The translations under genes and the position numbers were made by a program. A DNA stretch of 64,000 nt from Arthrobacter sp. YN (GTDB lineage Bacteria; Actinomycetota; Actinomycetes; Actinomycetales; Micrococcaceae). Positions within the stretch are counted from its first letter, which is position 1, and each line of letters starts with the position of its first letter. This document shows positions 9,389 through 17,912 of this stretch, in pieces. Below the pieces are notes generated by a model. It was not told where the DNA came from and ran no database searches. It worked only from the letters and a program-made list of their open reading frames with translations. Location: contig NZ_CP022436.1 in NCBI RefSeq assembly GCF_002224285.1, positions 1,612,001 through 1,676,000 on the forward strand. Reading direction: 5' to 3'.

Positions 9389-9769
9389 ATGACTAAAGAG
9401 ACTGCCGGGGGCCGCACCCTTCGTGAAAGAGCGATGCCCCAGTGGTATCAATGGCTGAGCGTGACAATTCCCGGTCTTATAGCGATTTTAACCTGCGTAA
9501 ATAGATTTGACGAGTTTGGCTTATCTGCTTGGCTAACAAACTTTATTGTCTTGTTTATATGTATTGCCGGAATGGGGTTTGTGACATATGTCAGTTCAAA
9601 TTTTGCATCAGTAAATACTTTGGTTGGCACAATTGTCCTAGGCGGTCTAGCCATAGCGGCTCTGTCCAACATACTTCCGGTCATTGCGACATCGTACGGA
9701 TCGCTATGGGCGGGCTGTGGTCTCGGCTTCATGATTGGGCTGACTCTAACTGCTGGTGAACAACGATAA
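9389..9769 (+). CDS. Small polytopic membrane protein, candidate immunity gene of the orphan tip
   Basis: 126 residues, mostly hydrophobic, with about four predicted transmembrane segments (WLSVTIPGLIAILTCV; FIVLFICIAGMGFVTYV; LVGTIVLGGLAIAALSNILPVIA; LWAGCGLGFMIGLTL). It starts at the stop codon of the orphan tip (TAA 9384-9386). In-frame ATGs exist at 9377, 9386 and 9389; I chose 9389 because the first twelve bases from there (ATGACTAAAGAG) are repeated exactly at 9831, another apparent start. The gene is clearly more AT-rich than its neighbours, as is common for recently acquired immunity genes. Function inferred from position. Confidence 0.5.
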   Translation: MTKETAGGRTLRERAMPQWYQWLSVTIPGLIAILTCVNRFDEFGLSAWLTNFIVLFICIAGMGFVTYVSSNFASVNTLVGTIVLGGLAIAALSNILPVIATSYGSLWAGCGLGFMIGLTLTAGEQR

Positions 9770-9830
9770 GTCTGGGCTTCGGTGTGATTGGCAATGAAAT
9801 CCAAGCAGCACAGCAAGCAGAGAAGCTGTC

Positions 9831-10179
9831 ATGACTAAAGAGCGGCGGAATTCTTGGGAGGGCTCCCTGATCTTCAGTGGGGTGGTGTTAAAGGCCACGC
9901 TCTCTGTGATGGTGTTCGTGCCGAATGACACAGTGTTTGCTGGAGGTCGGTTCGTTACTTGCCGTCTGGCTGTTGGTTCTTTGTTTCTTCGGTTTGGCTT
10001 ACCTCGGCAGTGGATGGGTTCCGTTGTTCTGGTTTTGTTCGTTGCGGTGTGGTTGGTCTTGGGTGTGTCTGGGTATGCCTGGTTTGGCGGGTTCCTTGCG
10101 GGAACGTTTGCAGGTTTGGATGGGGGCGTGCTGCTGGGAGCCGCACAAGGGGCCCGGTGGCTCCTTGGACGGTGGATAA
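9831..10179 (+). pseudogene. Probable degenerate membrane-protein (immunity-like) remnant
   Basis: An open frame begins ATGACTAAAGAG (MTKE, as at 9389) and runs to 10265, but hydrophobic, protein-like stretches switch between frames: 9925 onward reads LLAVWLLVLCFFGLAYLGSG in one frame, and 10018 onward reads VVLVLFVAVWLVLGVSG in another. The sequence is G+T-rich. I read this as a frameshifted small membrane protein rather than one intact gene. The 9831-10265 frame could still be real, but its last ~30 residues overlap the next module and look non-coding. Confidence 0.3.
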
Positions 10180-10723
10180 GCGTGGATTTGGTTCAGCGGC
10201 GGTATAGGGGCGGGGGTGGGCTACCTTGTCAGTGGGGGTCCTCACACGGTCGCAGGACTCCTTGACGCTACTGCGCGTGGAACCATAGTTGGAGCGGGCA
10301 CCGGCGGAATTGCTCACGGGGCTACCTCCAAAGCGGACGAACTTTTCCACGGCGTACAAACAACCAATCACGCGGGCCAGTCTTTGGGGTCCATGATCCC
10401 GCGACCCTCGGGAGCCAGCGATGTATTGAATGGAGTTCGTCTTCGTGCGCAACCGGCCGGAGAAGAGATAGCTGGCGGGCACGCATTTGGAAAGCACGTA
10501 TTGGATGAGGGCAGTTTCCGGGAATTACAAGTAGGGAGCAATTTGCTTCCAACATTGAGAATGTGATAATCAATGGCACTCCCCGTTATTTGCCAAATGG
10601 CAAGAGCTTCTACTGGCTTGACGATACGATAGTGATAAGAAACCCGAGGGCTGGCGATGCGGCACATCCTTCAAGCCTGATGGCGGATACCAATATTTTA
10701 TTTCGAGTTCTCGAGGTGGGTAA
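10180..10723 (+). pseudogene. Broken C-terminal toxin domain (GGHAF-KHV type) of a polymorphic toxin
   Basis: Three frames joined by two single-base shifts give a coherent toxin tip. First comes a Gly-rich pretoxin stretch (FSGGIGAGVGYLVSGG), then GEEIAGGHAFGKHVLDEGSF. After a shift near 10535 it reads SREQFASNIENVIINGTPR, then GKSFYWLDDTIVIRNP. After a second shift near 10652 (GCGGCAC, where GCGGGCAC would restore frame) it reads GTSFKPDGGYQYFIS and stops at TAA 10721-10723. The order GGHxFxKHV, YW, VIRNP, GTxFxPxxGYxYF is one I associate with nuclease-like C-terminal domains of polymorphic/CDI toxins; the exact family is not certain. There is no start or export domain, so it is an orphan module. 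Its stop overlaps the ATG of the next, also broken, immunity candidate (TAATG). Confidence 0.55.
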
Positions 10724-11206
10724 TGCGTTGGATTCTTGAAGAGCCAGGATATGAGGTCGAAGACCGTCGAGAGTAGGTGCTGCAGGAGTGCCCCCCGGGC
10801 CAATTCCTCATCGGAACATATCCTCAGACTATTGTTGCTCTCGCGAACTGTCTGAATGAAGCATCGGCAACTGCCGGGGACCGGGCCAGGTTTGCTGTCG
10901 AAAGGGATGCGCTTCGACGCGTTCAGGCGCAGGCAGGTCCGTTTTGGATGGAGAACCCACACGGATCTTTCAGTTCCGAAAAACCACTGATGTGGCGGTC
11001 AATGGAACTGCACGGAAAAAAGACTCATCGATCTCTTCGACTGCTATGGGGAAGACCGGTTTCCGGTAGCTGTCGACGACGGAGAAACTGATGTCTTACG
11101 AACGGCCATATCGGCAGTGTTGCGGACCATTGATAATGAGGAACTTGTCTCGCGCGTCGACGCTACGGAAACTCAGTTGAGGGAGCTCCTTCACCATATG
11201 AAATGA
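10723..11206 (+). pseudogene. Broken immunity gene paired with the GGHAF toxin module
   Basis: Starts at ATG 10723, overlapping the toxin stop, and reads MRWILEEPGYEVEDRRE before an in-frame TAG at 10774-10776. The frame resumes at once (VLQECPPGQFLIGTYPQ...), then shifts at the run of six A near 11013-11018 into KRLIDLFDCYGEDRFPVAVDDGE and ends at TGA 11204-11206. The joined product is a ~160-residue soluble acidic protein with a Cys/Leu-rich helical second half, plausible as a cytoplasmic immunity protein for a nuclease. Because the lesion includes a nonsense codon as well as a frameshift, this looks truly inactive. The family is not recognised. Confidence 0.5.
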
Positions 11207-11263
11207 ACCGTAGAGTCTGTTCGAGAATTCAGATGTGCTTGACGGCCGCTCGGAGGAAAACCA

Positions 11264-11599
11264 TTGACGCAGAATCTTGCATTGCCAGGTCTCTATGACC
11301 GCATGATCGAGCGAGGCATGGTGGATCTGGAACCTTGGGAACTTCTACGAGGAGCCCAGCAGGCGCAGCGAATGAAACACACAGACGAGGTTTTCCCTGG
11401 CTGGAACCTGATTCCTTTTGCCTGCAGGTCCGATAACGATGATGTGGCCTGCTGGACCGGAAAGAACGTCGTGGTCGTCGATGACTACGACGTGATGCGG
11501 GACGCAACTGGGGCGGCCATACGCTACCAGGCAGCGGAATACCACTCGATGGATGAGTGGCTGATTGCGGCAGTACGGGATTTCATGGAGTTTGACTGA
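11264..11599 (+). CDS. SMI1/KNR4 (SUKH)-like immunity protein
   Basis: 111 residues, soluble. The C-terminal half has the shape of SUKH-superfamily immunity proteins: FPGWNLIPFACRSDNDDVACW (an aromatic-rich strand followed by an acidic, residue-fetching turn), KNVVVVDDY, and a terminal YHSMDEWLIAAVRDFMEFD helix. The start codon is TTG 11264, supported by GGAGGAAAA nine bases upstream; no ATG fits. SUKH proteins neutralise many nuclease toxins of polymorphic systems, and this is the last gene of the toxin island, so it may be a free-standing immunity gene protecting against relatives' toxins. The family call is by motif only. Confidence 0.65.
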   Translation: MTQNLALPGLYDRMIERGMVDLEPWELLRGAQQAQRMKHTDEVFPGWNLIPFACRSDNDDVACWTGKNVVVVDDYDVMRDATGAAIRYQAAEYHSMDEWLIAAVRDFMEFD

Positions 11600-11618
11600 A
11601 CCAGCGTCGCGGCACACC

Positions 11619-11649
11619 GAGTGCCCCCAGCCTCTGGCCGGAGGCACTC
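11619..11649. terminator. Hairpin between convergent genes
   Basis: GAGTGCCCCC and GGAGGCACTC form a ten-base-pair stem with one mismatch around an 11-base loop. It lies in the 58-base gap between the converging SUKH gene and the DUF885 gene, so it could terminate both. There is no clear U-tract. Confidence 0.5.
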
Positions 11650-11657
11650 GAGCCGAG

Positions 11658-13340
11658 TCAGCCCAGCAACGCCCGGCGCAGCACGTCCAAACCGACCGAG
11701 CCGACGTTGAGCGCCTTGCTGTGGAAGGACTTGAGATCGAAGCCTTCACGGGACTCCAGCTCGGCACGGATCTGCTCCCACAGACGCTGCCCCACCTTGT
11801 AGGACGGAGCTTGTCCCGGCCAGCCCAGGTAGCGGGTGAATTCGAACTGAAGCTGGCCTTCACTGATGTCGAGGTTGGCTTTGAGGAAGTCGAAGCCCTT
11901 CTCCGGCGTCCAGGTGCCGGTACCCCAACGTTCGGGGACGGGCAGTTCCAGGTGCACACCGATGTCGAACACTACGCGGGCTGCCCGCATCCGTTGGCCA
12001 TCCAGCATGCCCATGTGGTCGCCCGGGTCCTTGAGGTATCCGAGTTCCAGCATGAGTTGCTCGGCGTAGAGCGCCCAGCCTTCGCCGTGCCCGGAGACCC
12101 AGCAGACGTTGCGACGCCAGTTATTGAGAAGTTCGCGCCGGTACGTAGCGGTGGCAACCTGGAGGTGGTGGCCGGGCACCCCTTCATGGAAAACGGTGGT
12201 GGTTTCGGACCACGTGGTGAAAGTGTCCTCGCCTGCTGGAACTGACCACCACATACGTCCGGGCCGGGAGAAGTCGTCGGAAGGGCCGGTGTAGTAGATG
12301 CCGCCCTCGTCGGTGGGGGCGATCATGCACTCGAGGGTTTTCATGACGTCCGGGATGTCGAAGTGGACATCGGCCAGCTCGGAGACAGCGCGGTCGGAGA
12401 GTTCCTGCATCCAGGCTTTCAAGGCGTCGGTGCCCTTGATCTGGCGGGCAGGGTCGCTATTGAGGATGGCCTTGGCTTCTTCAATGGAGGCGCCGGGCTT
12501 GATCTGCGCCGCGACCTTCTCCTGCTCGCCGATGAGCCGCTCAAGTTCCTGGACGCCCCAAGCGTAGGTCTCTTCCAGATCTACTTCGGCGCCAACGAAT
12601 GAACGCGAGGCCAGCGCGTAGCGTTCGCGCCCGACTGCGTCCTTCTCCGGCGCCAGGGGCAGGAGTTCGTCCCGAAGGAATCCACCCAAGGCGCTGTACG
12701 CAGAACGCGCGGCCGCAGTCCCGGCGTCGAGCCTTGACTGAACCTCGGCGGGCAGCGGCGAGCCATCAATAGCAGCGTTGGTGGCCATTTTGGCGAAGAA
12801 GCCGTCCTCTGAGGCGTAGCGGCCCGTCTGCTCGATCACGATTCGGACCTGGCGGGCAGCAGCTACTTTTCCGTCGGCAGCAGCCGAGCGAAGGGAAGCG
12901 ATGTACCCCTCAACAGCCCCGGGAACATTAGCTGCACGGCCAGCAATGTGCTCCCACTGTTCCACCGTGTCCGTGGGCATGAGGTCGAAAATCGCACGAA
13001 TGTCCTGGGCGGGGGAGGCGATGTTGTTCAGGTCGGCGAGGTCCCAGCCCGACTCGTGGATCTCCAGTTCCAGGCCGAGCCGCTCGCGCATGGCGTCCAG
13101 GGTGACGGCATCCACATCATCGGACGGCTCAAGGCCTGCCAAGGCATCCAAGGCCAACTTTGTGGCTTCCGCATGAGCCTCGGCACCGGCAGGGGAGTAG
13201 TCCTGGTATTCGGTTTCGTGTCCGGGCAAGCCCAGTGTGGTGGCGAAGCCGGGATTGAGTTCGATCAACTTTTCTGTGTACGCGTCAGCGACGGCATCGA
13301 TGGCGGACTTCGGGCGTACAGGAGTGTTTGCAGTAGTCAC
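11658..13340 (-). CDS. DUF885 family putative metallopeptidase
   Basis: 560-residue cytoplasmic protein of the DUF885 family, the usual full length. The family hallmark is FHEGVPGHHLQ at about residues 384-394, a zinc-binding HExxxGHH-type motif, followed about 25 residues on by GHGEGWALYAE, which should supply the third ligand. Members are thought to be zinc carboxypeptidase-like enzymes (oligopeptidase M3/M32-like fold), though few have been tested. No signal peptide. GTG at 13340 gives MTTANTPVRPKS, the first in-frame start of the coding stretch. It stands alone between the toxin island and the carboxylase genes, transcribed toward the toxin island. Confidence 0.85.
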   Translation of the reverse strand: MTTANTPVRPKSAIDAVADAYTEKLIELNPGFATTLGLPGHETEYQDYSPAGAEAHAEATKLALDALAGLEPSDDVDAVTLDAMRERLGLELEIHESGWDLADLNNIASPAQDIRAIFDLMPTDTVEQWEHIAGRAANVPGAVEGYIASLRSAAADGKVAAARQVRIVIEQTGRYASEDGFFAKMATNAAIDGSPLPAEVQSRLDAGTAAARSAYSALGGFLRDELLPLAPEKDAVGRERYALASRSFVGAEVDLEETYAWGVQELERLIGEQEKVAAQIKPGASIEEAKAILNSDPARQIKGTDALKAWMQELSDRAVSELADVHFDIPDVMKTLECMIAPTDEGGIYYTGPSDDFSRPGRMWWSVPAGEDTFTTWSETTTVFHEGVPGHHLQVATATYRRELLNNWRRNVCWVSGHGEGWALYAEQLMLELGYLKDPGDHMGMLDGQRMRAARVVFDIGVHLELPVPERWGTGTWTPEKGFDFLKANLDISEGQLQFEFTRYLGWPGQAPSYKVGQRLWEQIRAELESREGFDLKSFHSKALNVGSVGLDVLRRALLG

Positions 13341-13406
13341 CCACAGAGCCTAGCCGCGACACCGCTTACGTGAAAGGGTTGTTGAATTTTTCTACGTGAG
13401 CGAAAA

Positions 13407-13664
13407 CTAGCCGCGGCTTCGCTTCCACGCGCCAGGACCGGGGGTGGGGTCCAGCCGCAACTGCTGACGACGCACCCAATGCCGGACGTTCGGCTTCGAT
13501 GCGGCAGCTTCCTGCGTTGTCCCGAGTGAAACCACGACGGCGGCAATCGCCGCGAGCTCTTCGGCCGTCGGTTCGCCCTTGACCACCGAAAACAGCGGCG
13601 CAGCGGCTGCTTCAGCGGGTACCTGATCAGGCGCGGAATCAGCCCGGTGCTTCGGCGTGCTCAC
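13407..13664 (-). CDS. Acyl-CoA carboxylase epsilon subunit
   Basis: 85 residues. Short, disordered-looking N-terminus, then [21 protein letters not shown], the typical conserved strand-helix of actinobacterial acyl-CoA/propionyl-CoA carboxylase epsilon subunits, ending in a basic, Trp-containing tail. The epsilon subunit stabilises the complex between the biotinylated alpha and the carboxyltransferase beta subunits. Its GTG start (13664) overlaps the TGA of the beta-subunit gene by four bases (GTGA), so the two are translationally coupled. Confidence 0.85.
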   Translation of the reverse strand: MSTPKHRADSAPDQVPAEAAAAPLFSVVKGEPTAEELAAIAAVVVSLGTTQEAAASKPNVRHWVRRQQLRLDPTPGPGAWKRSRG

Positions 13665-15243
13665 AGCGGGATGTTTCCGTGCTTCTTGGTGGGCAGGCTC
13701 GCGCGCTTGTCGCGGAGGGCCCGGAGGCCGCGGATGATCTGGAGGCGCGTGTCGGACGGAGCGATGACTGCGTCCACGTAGCCCAGTTGGGCCGCCTGGT
13801 AGGGGTTGAGGAGTTCTTCCTCGTAGCCCTGGATGATCTCGGCCCGCTTGGCCTCGACATCACCGCCGGCTTCGGCAACAGCAGCAAGATCGCGACGGTA
13901 CAGGATATTCACGGCACCCTGGGCGCCCATGACGCCGATCTGGGCGGTGGGCCAGGCGAGGTTCAGGTCTGCGCCGAGCTTCTTGGAGCCCATCACGATG
14001 TACGCGCCACCGTAGGCCTTGCGGGTGATCACGGTGAGCTTGGGGACCGTTGCTTCGGCGTAGGCGTACAGGAGCTTCGCGCCACGGCGGATGATGCCTT
14101 GGAACTCCTGGTCCTTGCCGGGCAGGAAGCCGGGGACGTCCACCAGAGTGATGATGGGGATGTTGAACGCATCGCAGTGGCGGACAAAGCGGGCAGCCTT
14201 TTCCGAGGCGGAGATGTCCAGGGTTCCGGCAAACTGCATGGGCTGGTTGGCCACGATGCCCACGGTGTGTCCCTCAACGCGGCCGTAGCCGATCATCACG
14301 TTGGGGCGTACAAGGACTGCATTTCAAGGAAGTGCGCGTCGTCCACGATCTGCTCAATGACCTTGCGCATGTCGTACGGCTGGTTGGCGGAATCGGGAAT
14401 CAGCGCGTCCAGTGCGAGGTCGTCGTCGTTGAGTTCCAGTTCCTGGTCGTGCTCCACGACGGGGGCTTCGGACAGGTTGTTGGAGGGGAGGAAGTCCAGG
14501 AGTTCGCGGACGAATTCGATCGCGTCTGCTTCGTCCGAGGCAAGGTAGGTGGAGGTTCCGGTGGTGGCATTGTGCTGGCGGGCGCCACCGAGGGTTTCCA
14601 TGTCCACGTCTTCGCCGGTGACAGTTTTGATGACGTCCGGGCCGGTGATGAACATGTGCGAGGTCTTGTCCACCATGACCACATAGTCGGTCAGGGCGGG
14701 GGAGTAGGCTGCGCCGCCGGCGCACGGGCCCATGATGAGGGAGATCTGCGGGACCACGCCGGAAGCGTGGACGTTGTTGCGGAAGATGTCAGCGAACATG
14801 GCCAGGGAAGCTACGCCTTCCTGGATACGCGCGCCGCCGCCGTCGTTGATTCCGACAACCGGGCAACCGTTGCCGAGGGCGAATTCCTGGACTTTGACGA
14901 TCTTCTCGCCGTTGACCTGGCTCAGGGAGCCGCCGTAGACGCTGAAGTCCTGGCTGTAGATCGCGATGAGGCGGCCATCAACGGTGCCGTATCCGGAGAC
15001 CACGCCGTCGCCGAGGGGCTTCTTCTTCTCCATGCCGAAGGCAGTGGAGCGGTGGACTGCCAAGGCGTCGAACTCGACGAACGAGCCCGGATCAACCAAG
15101 AGGTCAATGCGTTCGCGGGCCGTGTTCTTGCCCCGTGCGTGCTGCTTCTCAATCGCTTCCGGGCCGGAAGGTTGCTCTGCACGGGCCTGGCGGTCGCGGA
15201 AGTCGGCAATCTTTCCCGCTGTCGTTGTCAGATCGTGGCTCAT
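13661..15243 (-). CDS. Acyl-CoA (propionyl-CoA) carboxylase beta subunit, split by a one-base frameshift
   Basis: Carboxyltransferase that moves the carboxyl group from biotin to propionyl- or acetyl-CoA, for methylmalonyl/malonyl-CoA supply. The N-terminal part (ATG 15243, RBS GGAGA) runs to a TGA just after LYAPT near 14296; the C-terminal part continues in another frame as [20 protein letters not shown]. Adding one C to the run of four at 14303-14306 gives [12 protein letters not shown] and a continuous ~528-residue protein, the normal family length. Conserved CoA and carboxybiotin segments are intact on both sides ([43 protein letters not shown]). Probably a functional gene with a base-calling error; a true frameshift would kill it. 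birA lies nearby, fitting a biotin-dependent enzyme. Confidence 0.88.
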
Positions 15244-15413
15244 CAAGTGTCTCCGGCTCTGTAGCTGATTTTCGCTGGCGCAGTTCGGTGTTGGTCCCGA
15301 AGCTTAAGTAGCTTCCGTACAAAGAACAGGCCCCGCAGGCCAGTCTAGTGACGCCTTTGCCGCGAACCGCTGTAGAAACCCTACAATTTTCCGCGTCCAA
15401 GCCAAAGCCATCG

Positions 15414-15437
15414 CTATGTTACCCGCTAGTAACATAG
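15414..15437. promoter_or_regulatory. Perfect 9-bp inverted repeat, candidate operator
   Basis: CTATGTTAC, six bases (CCGCTA), then GTAACATAG: perfect dyad symmetry between the divergent carboxylase and SDR genes, 18 bases before the SDR start. Size and symmetry suit a dimeric repressor such as a TetR- or GntR-type regulator and its position would block the SDR promoter. No regulator gene is adjacent, so the binding protein is unknown. Confidence 0.55.
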
Positions 15438-15455
15438 TTGCGTTAGAGTGTCCCC

Positions 15456-16334
15456 ATGACTTCAAGCAACGACGCTTCCCGCGCACTTGCGCCGGCGCAA
15501 ACTCCCTACGTGGCCACCGGTTCGCTCAAGGGCCGGACCATCCTCATGTCCGGCGGCAGCCGGGGCATCGGCTTGGCCATAGCCACCCGCGCAGCCCGCG
15601 ACGGCGCCAACATTGTGCTCATGGCCAAGACCGGTGATCCCCATCCCAAACTCGAGGGAACGGTCTTTACAGCCGCTGAACAACTGGTCGCCGCAGGCGG
15701 CCAGGCGCTGCCCCTGGTCGGGGACGTCCGCAATGATGACGACGTCGCCGCAGCAGTAGCCGCCGCCGTCGAGCGTTTCGGAGGGATCGACGTCGTGGTT
15801 AACAACGCCTCGGCGATCGACCTGTCCCGCACCGATGCCGTGGACATGAAGCGCTACGACCTCATGCAGGACATCAACGTCCGTGGAACGTTCCTGCTCT
15901 CCAAGCTGGCGCTGCCGGCGCTCAGGGAATCCAGCCACGCCCACATCCTTACCCTGTCTCCGCCGCTGAACCTGGACCCCAAGTGGGCCGGCATGCATCT
16001 GGCCTACACCATGGCCAAGTATGGGATGAGCCTCACCACCCTGGGGCTGGCCGAAGAACTCAAGAACGACGACGTATCGGTCAACTCGCTTTGGCCATGC
16101 ACGCTCATCGACACTGCCGCGATCCGGAACATGCCCGGCGGGCAGCAAATCGTCCAGGCCGCACGCGGTCCAGAAATCATGGCCGACGCCGCGCATGCCG
16201 TCCTGACGGGTGCGGGGGCAACGGGCAAGTTCTTCACCGATGAAGAGGTCCTGCGCGCGGCTGGTGTGTCGGACTTTTCGCCGTACAGCCTGGGCGCGCC
16301 CGAAGACCGCCTGGTTCCGGACATTTTTCTCTAG
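15456..16334 (+). CDS. Short-chain dehydrogenase/reductase (HSDL2-like)
   Basis: 292-residue NAD(P)-dependent oxidoreductase of the classical SDR type. The cofactor-binding motif SGGSRGIGLA lies near residues 32-41, VVNNAS near 116, and the catalytic YTMAK (Tyr-x-x-x-Lys) near 182-186. Upstream of the tyrosine the usual catalytic serine region reads HILTLSPPLNL, with Ser before PPLN as in HSDL2-like hydroxysteroid dehydrogenase relatives. An N-terminal extension of about 25 residues precedes the Rossmann fold. It starts 18 bases after a perfect inverted repeat that is a candidate operator, and it is divergent from the carboxylase genes, so both could be co-regulated. Substrate unknown; fatty- or branched-acyl metabolism is a guess from the neighbour. 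Confidence 0.85.
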   Translation: MTSSNDASRALAPAQTPYVATGSLKGRTILMSGGSRGIGLAIATRAARDGANIVLMAKTGDPHPKLEGTVFTAAEQLVAAGGQALPLVGDVRNDDDVAAAVAAAVERFGGIDVVVNNASAIDLSRTDAVDMKRYDLMQDINVRGTFLLSKLALPALRESSHAHILTLSPPLNLDPKWAGMHLAYTMAKYGMSLTTLGLAEELKNDDVSVNSLWPCTLIDTAAIRNMPGGQQIVQAARGPEIMADAAHAVLTGAGATGKFFTDEEVLRAAGVSDFSPYSLGAPEDRLVPDIFL

Positions 16335-16402
16335 GCGGATTCCCAGCCGCTTTTCTGGACCGTGGGCCATACCGGACCGCCGCAACTGGATAGGATTCAG
16401 CT

Positions 16403-17326
16403 ATGGATGCCGAACAGCCAGACAGCAGCGAACCCCACGTCCCAGCCGCCGGTCCCGAGCGGCCGGCCCTGGACCGTGAATCGTTGCTGCAGCCGGACTT
16501 CTTGTCGGCCACTGGCATTTCGCAGTTGACCGTCGTCCAGTCCACTGGGTCCACCAACCAGGACTTGGTACGGGCGGTCACTGTTGAGCCCAAAAAGTGG
16601 GCTGACCTTTCCGTTCTGACCGCCGAACACCAGACGGCGGCGCGTGGACGGCTGGACCGGCACTGGGAATCGCCTGAGCGTTCAGCGGTGTCGGTGTCCA
16701 TGGTGCTCCGTCCTGTTACGGCAGAGGGCATGCCGGTCCCAACGCAGAGTTATTCGTGGCTGTCCCTTCTTGCTGCGGTCGCCCTGCGCGAGGCTTTGCA
16801 GGAAACAGCCGGGGTAACAGCCGATATCAAGTGGCCCAACGACGTCCTGGTCAACGGCCGCAAGATCGCAGGCATCCTCGCGCAGATGACGGCCTTGGGC
16901 GATGGCTCGGTTCCCGCCGTCATCCTCGGCGTGGGCCTCAACGTCACGCTGGCCGAGGAAGAGCTGCCGGTCACGACAGCGACGTCACTGGCCTTGGAAG
17001 GGGCCACGACGACGGACCGCACCGCGCTGCTGAAGAGCTACCTTTCGCGCTTCGCCCGGCTCTACCGCAGTTTCTGCAATTCCGAGGGGGACCCGGCCGC
17101 AGGATTGGCGGGAGGACCTTCCCTGCACAAGCGGGTTGAGTCCGCCATGGTCACTTTGGGCCGCGAAGTGCGGGCGCACCTGCCTGGCGATCACGAACTG
17201 GTAGGACATGCCTCGCGGTTGGACGAGCACGGCTCGTTGCTGGTGGTGGACCATGGGGGCAGGGAACACGTGGTGACAGCTGGTGATGTGGTGCACCTGC
17301 GTGCCACAGAAAGCGGTTATGCGTAA
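16403..17326 (+). CDS. birA: Biotin-[acetyl-CoA-carboxylase] ligase
   Basis: 307-residue biotin protein ligase that activates biotin as biotinyl-AMP and attaches it to the carrier lysine of carboxylase alpha subunits. Key motifs: STGSTNQDLV (substrate entry), TAEHQTAARGRLDRHW (biotinyl-AMP loop, a variant of GRGRxGRxW), KWPNDVLVNGRKIAGILAQ (biotin-binding lysine) and a C-terminal SH3-like domain. There is no N-terminal DNA-binding domain, so it is the monofunctional class that does not repress biotin genes. The last codons overlap the next gene's start (ATGCGTAA). The nearby acyl-CoA carboxylase beta and epsilon genes make the functional link clear. Confidence 0.9.
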   Translation: MDAEQPDSSEPHVPAAGPERPALDRESLLQPDFLSATGISQLTVVQSTGSTNQDLVRAVTVEPKKWADLSVLTAEHQTAARGRLDRHWESPERSAVSVSMVLRPVTAEGMPVPTQSYSWLSLLAAVALREALQETAGVTADIKWPNDVLVNGRKIAGILAQMTALGDGSVPAVILGVGLNVTLAEEELPVTTATSLALEGATTTDRTALLKSYLSRFARLYRSFCNSEGDPAAGLAGGPSLHKRVESAMVTLGREVRAHLPGDHELVGHASRLDEHGSLLVVDHGGREHVVTAGDVVHLRATESGYA

Positions 17327-17912
17327 AGAGTTGCTTCCGGGGGAGCAGGTCATCACCATCACGCGCCAACAGGCCCGATCCCTCTTCTTCCCGGTGCTGG
17401 CATTCCTCATTGCTCCGGCCCTGACGGGTTATGCCTGCGCTTGGATTGTCAAAGGAAATGCCCAGCGAGTGGCGCCGTTCATTACAGTGGAATGGACACC
17501 ATGGCTGGTTGGCCTGTGTTTGGTACTCGCAGCATGGTTGTTGCTGGCTTACAGCCTGCGCCGCGTCATGCGCTGGAACTCCGTCCGCTACATCCTGACG
17601 AGCAGACGGATACTTGCCAAATACGGAATGTTTCGACGCCGGGATTGGCAGATATCGCTCATGGCGGTCCGCAACGTGGGAGTCCATCAGAGCATGCTCC
17701 AACGGACATTGCACTCCGGGAATATATCCTTGGATACCGGGTACTCCGGAACGGCCATCCTGGCGGATGTTCCGGACGTCGCGAAGTTCCGGGGATTCAT
17801 TCTTGACGCGATGGACGAACTCCCGCAAGGTGAGGTTTTTGAGGGCCAAGTATTGACGGACTATGACCAGTTGCCATGGGAGCTGAGAGAAGGTGGAAGA
17901 GATGAGCGTTGA
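17319..17912 (+). CDS. PH domain-containing membrane protein
   Basis: 197 residues. A short N-terminal segment (MRKELLPGEQVITITRQQAR) leads into two hydrophobic helices (FFPVLAFLIAPALTGYACAWI about 19-40; WLVGLCLVLAAWLLLAYSL about 59-78). A bacterial PH-like domain follows (YILTSRRILAKYGMFRRRDWQISLMAVRNV ... GNISLDTG), the layout of YdbT/YdbS-type proteins. Function is not established for this family; membrane-envelope roles are suspected. It overlaps birA by eight bases and the adenylate cyclase start by eleven, so the three are probably one transcript. Confidence 0.78.
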   Translation: MRKELLPGEQVITITRQQARSLFFPVLAFLIAPALTGYACAWIVKGNAQRVAPFITVEWTPWLVGLCLVLAAWLLLAYSLRRVMRWNSVRYILTSRRILAKYGMFRRRDWQISLMAVRNVGVHQSMLQRTLHSGNISLDTGYSGTAILADVPDVAKFRGFILDAMDELPQGEVFEGQVLTDYDQLPWELREGGRDER

